The position numbers were made by a program, and so were the translations under genes. From NCBI GenBank assembly GCA_902593845.1, contig CACJJV010000001.1, forward strand, positions 62,001 through 126,000: a DNA stretch of 64,000 bases, given 5' to 3'. Every line of letters starts with the position of its first letter. The first letter of the stretch is position 1. Positions 24,404 through 32,850 of this stretch are shown one piece after another. Below the pieces are notes generated by a model, which saw only the letters and a list, made by a program, of their open reading frames with translations, made no database searches and was not told where the DNA came from. The stretch comes from an uncultured Pelagibacteraceae bacterium. GTDB lineage: Bacteria; Pseudomonadota; Alphaproteobacteria; Pelagibacterales; Pelagibacteraceae.

Positions 24404-24493
24404 TGGCGGAGAGAGAGGGATTCGAACCCTCGAAACGGCTTCCCGTTTACACGCTTTCCAAGCGTGCGCCTTCAACCACTCGGCCACCTCTCC
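24404..24493 (-). tRNA. tRNA-Ser(GGA), CCA encoded
   Basis: Reverse complement GGAGAGGTGGCCGAGTGGTTGAAGGCGCACGCTTGGAAAGCGTG...GGTTCGAATCCCTCTCTCTCCGCCA; anticodon GGA, long variable arm. Confidence 0.96.
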
Positions 24494-24521
24494 AGTCAAT
24501 ATAAATTAAAGAAAATTTGTA

Positions 24522-25319
24522 TCACTTCAACTCAAAAAAATTCCAATACCACTCCAAATATTTTGTATGTTTTTTAAACCAAAAAGATAAATATCTTTCT
24601 GCAAGATATGCATATAAACGTTGCTGGTCATAACCTTTCAATTTTTTAAAACCAAACTCTTTTTCACATTTAAAAAGCCACTTAAAAAGACTTCTAAACC
24701 ATTTATTCATTATCTTTTTTTTTGTAATAAACATAATATGTGGATTAAAACTATAATTTTCATTTACATACCTTTCAAAATCATTTTTATCTTTTTTTTC
24801 AAGATAACTTATAGCTTTATCTAATACTCCATATCCATGATGCATATCAAAATGAAGTTTAATATTTTGTTTTTTTTGGTTAAAAAAAATTGTTGGATCT
24901 TTAATTATATTTTTAAATCCTCTTTTTATTAATTTCATTTTTTTTGGGTTGTCTAATCTGATTGGCTTACAAATTATACTTTCATAATTCTTCCAACTTT
25001 TATGTGGGGTCTTTAAAATATTTTTTTTTAAATCACCCAGGCTTTTTATTTCAGTATCAGATTTCAGCCAAAATCTTCTTTTCTGACAAAAACCAATCCA
25101 AATATTATTATCGAATTTTTCTAATTGATTTTTCCAAAACCAATAATGAAAAGTTAATTCAGAATAATGCTTCTCTTTTTTTTGAATATTCTTACCTTTC
25201 AAACAGGTTATATAATCTCTTTTAAATTTTTTTTTTCCAACACCTGCTAATGAAAGATTTAATTTTTCTAGATATTTAATCTCTTTATTTGTAACACAAA
25301 AAATTCTTAATTTTTCCAT
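24522..25319 (-). CDS. DUF4422-like capsular polysaccharide glycosyltransferase-type protein
   Basis: FCVTNKEIKYL, HYSELTFHYWFWKNQLEKFDNNIWIGFCQKRRFW resembles the ALYWAWKN...IGLCHYRRYF pattern of this family. Confidence 0.6.
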   Translation of the reverse strand: MEKLRIFCVTNKEIKYLEKLNLSLAGVGKKKFKRDYITCLKGKNIQKKEKHYSELTFHYWFWKNQLEKFDNNIWIGFCQKRRFWLKSDTEIKSLGDLKKNILKTPHKSWKNYESIICKPIRLDNPKKMKLIKRGFKNIIKDPTIFFNQKKQNIKLHFDMHHGYGVLDKAISYLEKKDKNDFERYVNENYSFNPHIMFITKKKIMNKWFRSLFKWLFKCEKEFGFKKLKGYDQQRLYAYLAERYLSFWFKKHTKYLEWYWNFFELK

Positions 25320-25330
25320 TTAAATTTTAA

Positions 25331-26056
25331 TTAATTAATAATTTTCTTTTTTAAGAATTTTTTCAAATTTATAATATTCAAAGAAGAGTCAAATGGAATA
25401 TTATGATTCGAATTTTTTTTCAGATAGTCTTTCTTAACTTTTTTATTACTATTTTTTGCAAAATCATAAATATATTGTTTTTTACCACCAATGTTTAATA
25501 CTCCTCTTTTATTTAATAATCTAAACAAATATCCTCTTACATCTTCATGATAAATAAAACTGCTCTTTACATTAGCAAATGCTTTTTTATGAATGAAAGG
25601 CTTTTCGGTCATCGAAACTCTTAATATTAAAGAATTTTTATAGAGTTGCACAGACGACTCACCACCTAATTTTGACCATGCATAATTATTGACTGGTAAT
25701 AATGGGTCAGTTTCTTTATAATTACCTTTTGTACCTGGGTAAACATAATTTGTAGAAAAATAAATTAATTTTATTCCTAATTTTGAGCATACTTTTGTTA
25801 CATTAGCTGTTCCAATAATATTTAAATCGATACTTTTAATAATATTTTTTTCGTGAATTTTCATTGGTCGAGATAACCCTGCCAAATGAATTAAAATATT
25901 AGGTTTATTCTTTTTTAAGTATTTCTCTACACTCCTGAAATTTAAAATATCTAATTCTTTTTTTGTAGGAAATAAAATTTTGTGATTAGTCTTAAAATTT
26001 TTTAAACATTGACCAAATCTGCCAGAGCCACCTGTTACTACAATTTTTTTTTTCAT
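25331..26056 (-). CDS. NAD-dependent sugar epimerase/reductase (RmlD-like SDR)
   Basis: VVTGGSGRFGQCL, YFSTNYVYPG, YAWSKLGGE. Confidence 0.85.
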   Translation of the reverse strand: MKKKIVVTGGSGRFGQCLKNFKTNHKILFPTKKELDILNFRSVEKYLKKNKPNILIHLAGLSRPMKIHEKNIIKSIDLNIIGTANVTKVCSKLGIKLIYFSTNYVYPGTKGNYKETDPLLPVNNYAWSKLGGESSVQLYKNSLILRVSMTEKPFIHKKAFANVKSSFIYHEDVRGYLFRLLNKRGVLNIGGKKQYIYDFAKNSNKKVKKDYLKKNSNHNIPFDSSLNIINLKKFLKKKIIN

Positions 26057-26904
26057 TTCTTTTTAATTATTGCTATCTCGTTATGATTTCCTTTTAAAAT
26101 AAAAATCTTATCAAAATTTTTTAAAAAATAATCCTTTTGATCCTTTGATATAAGAGGATTTTCAAAATTTTCACCAGATTTAATTGACAATAAAATATCT
26201 CTTAAAGTCGGTTTTTCATTATTCAAATTCATATCAGCTCTTGTATCTGGGAAATCTAATTCTTCTGTTATAAAAATCCCTCCAGAACTTAATATTGGGA
26301 ATAACATAAATAAACTAATAATTTGGTCTTTATAAGCATGACATGCATCCTCAATTATTATTTCAAATTTTTTGTCCTTTTTTAGAATATTTTCAGAAAT
26401 AGATATTTCTGAAGAGGAGTCTACGTAAAAATTATTTATCCTATCAGATGTATAGCTAAATAAATCAGGAAAAATATCTGCTGAATATATTTTGGCATTC
26501 TTGAAATAAAAATATAATGCAGCAGCCGCATTACCATAAAAAGACCCAATTTCTAAAATATTTAATTCTTTGTTTTTTTTTTCAAAAAAATATTCATCGT
26601 AAAATTTTGCATAATTATGGCCTTGTATTTTTAATTTAGAGTCTCGCTTTATTGGTTGATTATATTGATTAATGAACTTTTCACCTTTATCACTTTCAAA
26701 AAATTCAAACAAAAAATTCAAATTTTTTTCAAATAAAAATTTTTTATCTTGTGAATAATTATCTAGGTTAATTTTTTTTTTTACATAAGGCAGATTCAAA
26801 AAGTATTTAATTGGGATTACAAAAAGAAGGTAGATCTTTAGTAATAAATTTGCTTTTATGATCCTGTGTTTGTAGTATATTTTGTAAAAAGTTTGAAGTT
26901 TCAT
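26053..26904 (-). CDS. class I SAM-dependent methyltransferase-like protein
   Basis: NILEIGSFYGNAAAALYFYFKNAKIYSADIFPD, FEIIIEDACHAYKDQIISLFMLFPILSSGGIFITEEL. Confidence 0.78.
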   Translation of the reverse strand: MKLQTFYKIYYKHRIIKANLLLKIYLLFVIPIKYFLNLPYVKKKINLDNYSQDKKFLFEKNLNFLFEFFESDKGEKFINQYNQPIKRDSKLKIQGHNYAKFYDEYFFEKKNKELNILEIGSFYGNAAAALYFYFKNAKIYSADIFPDLFSYTSDRINNFYVDSSSEISISENILKKDKKFEIIIEDACHAYKDQIISLFMLFPILSSGGIFITEELDFPDTRADMNLNNEKPTLRDILLSIKSGENFENPLISKDQKDYFLKNFDKIFILKGNHNEIAIIKKK

Positions 26905-26908
26905 GATT

Positions 26909-28021
26909 TTAAATATCTTTTAATTGATCATTTAATACTTTTAAATCTACAAATAAATCACCATTTATATTTTTTTCGCTGAAATACGGAGTAGATAATA
27001 AGCTATAATTTAAGTTATTTATTTCAGATATTCTTTCATACACTTTATTTTGAAATCCGTATCCTGGTTCAGAAGATCTTATCTCAATAACTTTTGTTTT
27101 TTCTTTTGAGAAACATAAATTAGTAAGTCCAGCTCCATGAGCTCCTACTACAATTTTTGCATTACTAAAAACAAATATCTGCTCATCAAAACTCAAATTT
27201 TCAAGTTTAACAATATCAAAATTTTTTTCTTTCAAGAGATTTTGAGTTTCTTCTAAATTAATTATTTGAGAGTGCTTAAAATTAGATAAAGATCTATCGA
27301 TGAATATATTATTTTTAATTTCTATTTTTTTTGATTTTTCTAAAAAACTACCTCTTAGCCATTTTATTATCCAATCAGGTACATACTTTGCTTGATCTAA
27401 AATAAAACCTTTAAAATAACTTGGATGCTGCGTAGCAATTAGTTGATCACACTCTATATGACGATAATAATTAGAATCAATTATCTTTAAATTCTGAAGA
27501 CCTAAAAGTTCCAATGTTTTTTTTTGAAAGGAGTTAAGTTTATTTAAATATAAGTAATCTAAATCATCATATTTAAAAACTTCATTATATAACTTAAGTT
27601 TTGGCAACATATCTAATAGCCAATGAGAAAAATTATAGTGCCCACTTGCGCCCTGAGCTAAATTTAAGACTCTACCTTTAAATTTTTTTTTTATTCTTGG
27701 TGTACCAATATCTAAACATATATTGTTTTTAGCAGTTTTAAGTTCACCTTTAATTTGTTGATATGAGGGCCCATTTATAATTTTATTACTTGATAGCACT
27801 GCAACATTTTCAACATTATCATTATAAATTCTGCCATTTTGAATTTCGTAAACTTTATAATTTTCCTTAAAAAAAGAAATTATTTTGTCATTTTTAATAA
27901 TATGAGTTTTTAGATCTTGAATATTAGAATTTTCTTCAAATTTGATACTACCATAAATAAAAGTAAAAATTTTTCTTACAATTAATTTGAATAAATTTTG
28001 AAAAAATTTTTTGATTTTCAT
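26909..28021 (-). CDS. GT61 (DUF563) family glycosyltransferase
   Basis: GHYNFSHWLLDMLPKLKLY, IVVGAHGAGLTNLCFSKEKTKVIEI. Confidence 0.85.
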   Translation of the reverse strand: MKIKKFFQNLFKLIVRKIFTFIYGSIKFEENSNIQDLKTHIIKNDKIISFFKENYKVYEIQNGRIYNDNVENVAVLSSNKIINGPSYQQIKGELKTAKNNICLDIGTPRIKKKFKGRVLNLAQGASGHYNFSHWLLDMLPKLKLYNEVFKYDDLDYLYLNKLNSFQKKTLELLGLQNLKIIDSNYYRHIECDQLIATQHPSYFKGFILDQAKYVPDWIIKWLRGSFLEKSKKIEIKNNIFIDRSLSNFKHSQIINLEETQNLLKEKNFDIVKLENLSFDEQIFVFSNAKIVVGAHGAGLTNLCFSKEKTKVIEIRSSEPGYGFQNKVYERISEINNLNYSLLSTPYFSEKNINGDLFVDLKVLNDQLKDI

Positions 28022-28077
28022 AAAAGATACTTATATCTATAAAAGATTATTATTGATAATAATATCTAGGTAGATCT

Positions 28078-28857
28078 ATGAAAAATATCGCCTTTTTGGT
28101 TTCTGGAAATATAAGAATTTATGAAAAAAATTTATCATTTCTAGAAAACTTAAAAAAAGAATTTTACAATTATGAAATAATTTTTGTTTGCTCCTTTTGG
28201 CAAAATCAAAAAAATTTAGATGAATTTAATAAAAAATATAAAGTAAAATTTTTTAATCAAATTAAGGAAAAAGACTGGAGTAATGAAATTAGTAGGATAA
28301 AATATGTTACCGGTGGTGAAAATCTCTCATATAAAATTCAAAACGTTTTTCACATGTGGCATTCTATTACCGAAAATATAGAATTTTTAGAGTCAGTTGT
28401 AAAAAAAAACAATCTAAAAGTTGATTATGTTTGTCGTTTTAGGACTGATATTATGACCTTAAAAGAAATAAAACATCTTAAAAAAGATTTAGAGAAAATT
28501 GAAAATAATCAAATATTATTTTCATCTAATAGGCATTTCAGAGGTATAACAGACTTATTTTTTATTGGAAAATATGAAACTTTCTTTAAAATAAAGAATA
28601 TTCTTAACTATTTTCAAAAATTCATAAATGATGAAAGAGTTTTTGATCCGGAATACATATTCTATTCTTTTATAACTGAAAATGACATTAAGATTAAAAT
28701 CGCATATAAATTAGATATTGCTTTAATAAGGATTGAAGAAGCAAAACCAACCAAAAAAGTTTTCGTTCCATTTAAAGATAAAATAAAAATGAAAATTGCA
28801 AAAAGAAAAATTAAGATAAATAAACTTCTGAGTAAATTCAGATATATCTTTGATTAA
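28078..28857 (+). CDS. WavE-like glycosyltransferase-type hypothetical protein
   Basis: NIAFLVSGNIRIYEKNLSFL...SFW...DYVCRFRTDI...FSSNRHFRGITDLFFIGKYE resembles WavE-style proteins; sole + strand gene in the island. Confidence 0.5.
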   Translation: MKNIAFLVSGNIRIYEKNLSFLENLKKEFYNYEIIFVCSFWQNQKNLDEFNKKYKVKFFNQIKEKDWSNEISRIKYVTGGENLSYKIQNVFHMWHSITENIEFLESVVKKNNLKVDYVCRFRTDIMTLKEIKHLKKDLEKIENNQILFSSNRHFRGITDLFFIGKYETFFKIKNILNYFQKFINDERVFDPEYIFYSFITENDIKIKIAYKLDIALIRIEEAKPTKKVFVPFKDKIKMKIAKRKIKINKLLSKFRYIFD

Positions 28858-28864
28858 AACTTAA

Positions 28865-29602
28865 TTATTTCTTTTTTAAAAAAGCAGAAATTTTTTTACT
28901 ATTTTCACCCAATTCTTCTGGTGTATTTATTGAGAAAATTTCAACAATCGGATAATGAAGTATTTTTTTATTATCAAGCAAATATTCATTATAAACTTGG
29001 CTTATATAGAATTCATTATTTATTCTAATATTCTTTTCAATCATTTTATTTGTATAAAATTCAAATTCTGAAGTTTTCTTAAAATAGTAACATCCAGTAT
29101 TTCCAAATGAACTCACAACCTCCTTTTCCTTTGTTCTAGTTACGCTTGACATATCATCCTTTAATTCGACAAATGAAAAACCAGGATTTATTGTTGGGAC
29201 AGTAACTAAAACTCCATCATTTTCTCTTCTTGATATAAATTCAAGAAAGTTTTCTTTCGACCAATTCATTATTTGATCACAATCCTTTACAATCAGTGGT
29301 AAATTTTTGTTTATTGTTTCAAAACCTAGCAATACTGTACATGCTGCACCTTCGGTAATTTTATTAACAGTTATAATCTTATATTTAATTTTTTTTTTTT
29401 TAAAGATTGAGTTAAAATCATTTGAATTTAAGTGATCTTCTCTTATCAAGAAATAAAAGAAAACATCCCCAAGATTAACGCTGTCAATTACATGAGAAAT
29501 AAAAGGTTCAGAATTTATCTCTATTAATGGCTTTGGTGTCTCTATACCTTTATCTAAAAATCTTTTTCCTCTTCCGGCCATTGGTATTACAACATTAATC
29601 AT
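28865..29602 (-). CDS. sugar-phosphate nucleotidyltransferase-like protein with intact GxGxR...PK motif
   Basis: NVVIPMAGRGKRFLDKGIETPKPLIEINSEPFISHVID, EGAACTVLLGFE, DCDQIM. Confidence 0.82.
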   Translation of the reverse strand: MINVVIPMAGRGKRFLDKGIETPKPLIEINSEPFISHVIDSVNLGDVFFYFLIREDHLNSNDFNSIFKKKKIKYKIITVNKITEGAACTVLLGFETINKNLPLIVKDCDQIMNWSKENFLEFISRRENDGVLVTVPTINPGFSFVELKDDMSSVTRTKEKEVVSSFGNTGCYYFKKTSEFEFYTNKMIEKNIRINNEFYISQVYNEYLLDNKKILHYPIVEIFSINTPEELGENSKKISAFLKKK

Positions 29603-30854
29603 CTATAAATCCCCATTTTTCTATAGCCTCATTATATTCATTCAAATCTGACTTATTTGGAGATTTTTGAAATAGTAAATCAAAAGCTTGCCTCATTGCT
29701 TTTGCTCCAGATACAGTACCGCTTGGATGACCATGCATAGAACCTCCTAAGCTCATCATAATATCTATTCCGAAATTCTTTACGGTTGTTTGGACTAACC
29801 CTGGATGACTTCCGCAAGAAAAGGAGGGAACTGTTTTTTTAAAACCAAGATCATTTTTTGAAGTTAATATTGACAACCAATTAGTCAAATCCTCTTTAGT
29901 ATCGGATAAATATCCTCCCCACATTCCAGCATGAATAAAATCAGCTCCTGAGATTCTGGCTAATTTTAGAAGTACATTCCACGATATTGAATAAACATTA
30001 TTCTTATCAGTTATAACTCTATCTCCACTCTTCTGATAAAACATAGCTATATCAAAATCAAAGCTTCTGAGATATTTGTAAGTTTGTAAACCTGTCCAAA
30101 TATTAAGATGATATGCTTTCATTTTATTTTTTACTAAAAATTCAATTCTTTTAATTAAATAAGGTAAATCTGAATTTACACATGGGGCATAAAACACCTC
30201 TTTATTCAATTTTGAGGCTTCATTTTGCACAACATCATTAACTATTTTTACTCTTTCCTCAAAAGGACAACAACTTGGGTTACCTAAAATCTCATCTTCT
30301 TTAATAAAATCTACCCCTCCTCTAACCATTTTAATACACACATCTTTTAAAGTTTTTATATCTAAACCCGTTTTAGGTTTTACGATACCACCTAAAAGAG
30401 GTCTTTTAACTGAGTTTGTTCTTTTTCTTATTTCATCTAACCCTATTTTTGGTCCTTTAAAATTTTTTAAAAAAATATTTGGAAATTCAACATCTAAAAG
30501 TCTGCAACCTAAAATTTCCTCAATATCCATTTGTCCACCCATAAATGTACAAATTAATTGTGTTATTCCATCTTGTTCTAAATCAAAGTTTTTAATTGGA
30601 AAAGCAATCCTAACTGTTGCCTCTTTCTTATTTTTTAAATTATCTGGATGATCTAAAATTATCGATAAATGATTTTCTAATAATTCAGCGGTTTCATTAT
30701 CAAGTCTAACATCTGGATTTCCTATTGATTGGCCAATCGCAACACCCTTGGCAGCTTTAAGCATGTTATTACTTTTGATTAAATACTTCGCAATAAAATA
30801 TTTATCTTTATTAACTGTTGAATTAAAGAGGAAATTATCAAATTCTTTTTTCAT
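29595..30854 (-). CDS. RuBisCO-like protein (type IV-like; RuBisCO large-subunit fold)
   Basis: LLGGIVKPKTGLD, GGVDFIKEDEILGNPSCCPFEERVK, GADFIHAGMWGGYLSD, PSFSCGSHPGL, DIMMSLGGSMHGHPSGTVSGAKAMRQAFD align to RuBisCO catalytic blocks. Confidence 0.93.
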   Translation of the reverse strand: MKKEFDNFLFNSTVNKDKYFIAKYLIKSNNMLKAAKGVAIGQSIGNPDVRLDNETAELLENHLSIILDHPDNLKNKKEATVRIAFPIKNFDLEQDGITQLICTFMGGQMDIEEILGCRLLDVEFPNIFLKNFKGPKIGLDEIRKRTNSVKRPLLGGIVKPKTGLDIKTLKDVCIKMVRGGVDFIKEDEILGNPSCCPFEERVKIVNDVVQNEASKLNKEVFYAPCVNSDLPYLIKRIEFLVKNKMKAYHLNIWTGLQTYKYLRSFDFDIAMFYQKSGDRVITDKNNVYSISWNVLLKLARISGADFIHAGMWGGYLSDTKEDLTNWLSILTSKNDLGFKKTVPSFSCGSHPGLVQTTVKNFGIDIMMSLGGSMHGHPSGTVSGAKAMRQAFDLLFQKSPNKSDLNEYNEAIEKWGFIDD

Positions 30855-31591
30855 TTATATTCTACCAATCTACAGTTTTCGTAAAATGACTCTATGCTTT
30901 TTTTTGTACCAAGCGATGCTATAAAATTACAGTCATACGATTTAATCTTATATCTTTCTTTAATCATCTCGTTATAAACCAGGCTTACCATATATTTACC
31001 ATTTTTAGACACTTTTTTTTTATTTATCATTTGCTCTGCAAAATAGAAAAATAAATTAGCTTCTTTAAAATAACTTACACATCCTGTTGAATTCGTTGAT
31101 ATTGGTTTAGGGTCCTTTTCAGAAATTAATCTTATATTTTTTTTTTTATCAATTAATGAATAACCTCTATCATGATATAAAGATTGAAATGTTGGAACGC
31201 AACCGTCAATATTACTTTTTAAACAAAATTTTAGGTATTGTTTAAAATCAATGTATTGATCTAACAAATCAATAAAAAGGGGTTGGTTTAAATTAACCAT
31301 GTGTTTTACTTTTAAAATACTTTGAGGAGCACCATCGGTATAACCATCCAATAAAAAATAATTTATTTTTTTTCTAAGTAATTTTGAAATTTTTTTAACT
31401 AAATTATATTTTTTTTCATGTTTTTTTTGAAAAATAAAAATTCCATCACCTAATTTATAAGGTCTTGAAATTTGAACCCACTCAATAAGTTTTTTGTCTT
31501 GAATATTAATTAAAAGCTTATGATTTTTAAATTTTTCAAAATTGATGTTTGGCCCTGCCACAGGGATAATAAGTTGATAATTTTTTTTCAT
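30851..31591 (-). CDS. degenerate nucleotidyltransferase paralog (lacks GxGxR...PK signature)
   Basis: LIIPVAGPNINFEKFKNHKLLINI, TDGAPQSILKVKHM, STGCVSYFKEANLFFYFAEQMI, MVSLVYNEMI align to the adjacent 28865..29602 protein; ATGA overlap with the RLP gene. Confidence 0.65.
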   Translation of the reverse strand: MKKNYQLIIPVAGPNINFEKFKNHKLLINIQDKKLIEWVQISRPYKLGDGIFIFQKKHEKKYNLVKKISKLLRKKINYFLLDGYTDGAPQSILKVKHMVNLNQPLFIDLLDQYIDFKQYLKFCLKSNIDGCVPTFQSLYHDRGYSLIDKKKNIRLISEKDPKPISTNSTGCVSYFKEANLFFYFAEQMINKKKVSKNGKYMVSLVYNEMIKERYKIKSYDCNFIASLGTKKSIESFYENCRLVEYK

Positions 31592-32046
31592 CTTTTTTTC
31601 AAATTCAAGATTTTTTTCTTATACTTATCAATAAAGTCAGAACATATACCTTTATAATTAAGACTGTTGTCAAACTTTTTTTGATACTCTGGTAAAACAT
31701 AAATGCTTTTTTTATAGAGTTTTTTCCCTGGAAATGTCCAAATATAACCGCTACTTGTCAAAACATAATCATCATTTTGATGCCAAAAATAATTAGCATT
31801 TATTTTTTTTAGATTTATAAGAGCTTCAAAATTTTTAGCGTGACACCAAAAATGTTTCTTTAATATAAAATTTTTTTTAACTTTATATAAAGGTTTATCA
31901 TGACCTAAATAAAAATTATCTTTGTAAAACCAAACATCTATTTCAACATCAAAACCAAGCTTAATTGCATAATTTATATAATCAATTTTATTTTCTTCAT
32001 TTTTATTTGGTCCAAAAATGTTACCTCTATGAGAAATATAAAACAT
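31588..32046 (-). CDS. short glycerophosphodiester phosphodiesterase/PI-PLC-like protein
   Basis: 152 aa; FYISHRGN, GFDVEIDVWFYKDNFYLGHDKPL gives HRG, ExD and HD residues of the GDPD family. Confidence 0.65.
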   Translation of the reverse strand: MFYISHRGNIFGPNKNEENKIDYINYAIKLGFDVEIDVWFYKDNFYLGHDKPLYKVKKNFILKKHFWCHAKNFEALINLKKINANYFWHQNDDYVLTSSGYIWTFPGKKLYKKSIYVLPEYQKKFDNSLNYKGICSDFIDKYKKKILNLKKR

Positions 32047-32049
32047 TAA

Positions 32050-32847
32050 TTACTGTATCAAAAACTTAGAAAATTTACTTTTATTTTCTATCAAATATTT
32101 TGGTAACTCTTTATCATCATCTATTTTTTTAAACTGAAAATTTCTGCCAAATATGTCTTTTTTTAGGTCAATTTTTTTTTTAATAATCTCTTCATCTGTA
32201 AACTCTGGTTTATCAAACTCCGAATGTGCAAAAGATTTCAACTTTTCACTTATCTCTTTTGGAGACATTACATTAGAAAAATGCCATCCACCATTTTCAA
32301 CTATATTCCAATTTAATTTATCTATTCTATAAAAAGGGTAGTTTTTTACTTTTTTACTTCTAAGCCATTGAGGAGATTTGAGATGTTTAAATTTACACAT
32401 TCTAGAACCATACCAGTTTTTTTCAGTCAAGTTTAATAAGTTAAATTTATAGTAAATCATTTTTTGTTTAAAAGCAGTATATTTTTTTTTATTATTTAGA
32501 ATATCATTTAAGTTTTCTAAATTGGGTAGTTCATCCACATCAGAGATTATTACATAATCATCTTTATTTATATTTGATAGAGCCTTCATAATATAGTTTC
32601 TATGAAAATTTTCTCTCTTCCAATTAGTAAGATTATTTGGGAAATTTTCTATTTGTAAATATTTGATTTTATTTTGAAAATTTTCAAATTTTTTTAAGTC
32701 AAAGTTATATTTATTCTTTTCTTTCCCAGTGTGAGAAAATTTTGCCTCAACTATTACAAAACTATCAACATATGTGTTTAGTGAGTTAAGCCTCAAGTCA
32801 AGAATAAGATCCTCATTATTATAAATAAAACAATCGATAATTTTCAT
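32050..32847 (-). CDS. GT17-like glycosyltransferase
   Basis: IDCFIYNNEDLILDLRLNSLNTYVDSFVIVEAKFSHTGKEK, WKRENFHRNYIMKALSNINKDDYVIISDVDELPN. Confidence 0.82.
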   Translation of the reverse strand: MKIIDCFIYNNEDLILDLRLNSLNTYVDSFVIVEAKFSHTGKEKNKYNFDLKKFENFQNKIKYLQIENFPNNLTNWKRENFHRNYIMKALSNINKDDYVIISDVDELPNLENLNDILNNKKKYTAFKQKMIYYKFNLLNLTEKNWYGSRMCKFKHLKSPQWLRSKKVKNYPFYRIDKLNWNIVENGGWHFSNVMSPKEISEKLKSFAHSEFDKPEFTDEEIIKKKIDLKKDIFGRNFQFKKIDDDKELPKYLIENKSKFSKFLIQ

Positions 32848-32850
32848 TTG

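Noticed and set aside
24274-24577. ORFs 24274..24504 (+) and 24386..24577 (+), including the [30 protein letters not shown] peptide
   Set aside because: Antisense translation of tRNA-Ser(GGA), a classic spurious ORF produced by tRNA sequence.
29389-29401. 13-nt T run (poly-A in the coding strand) inside the nucleotidyltransferase gene as a phase-variation switch
   Set aside because: Comparable 12-nt homopolymers occur in essential genes here (yidC near 3988-3999, aceF near 51510-51521), so they look like a by-product of AT richness; the frame is intact.
23467-32850. Prophage or integrative element at tRNA-Ser
   Set aside because: No integrase, transposase, phage structural genes or direct repeat of the tRNA 3' end observed.
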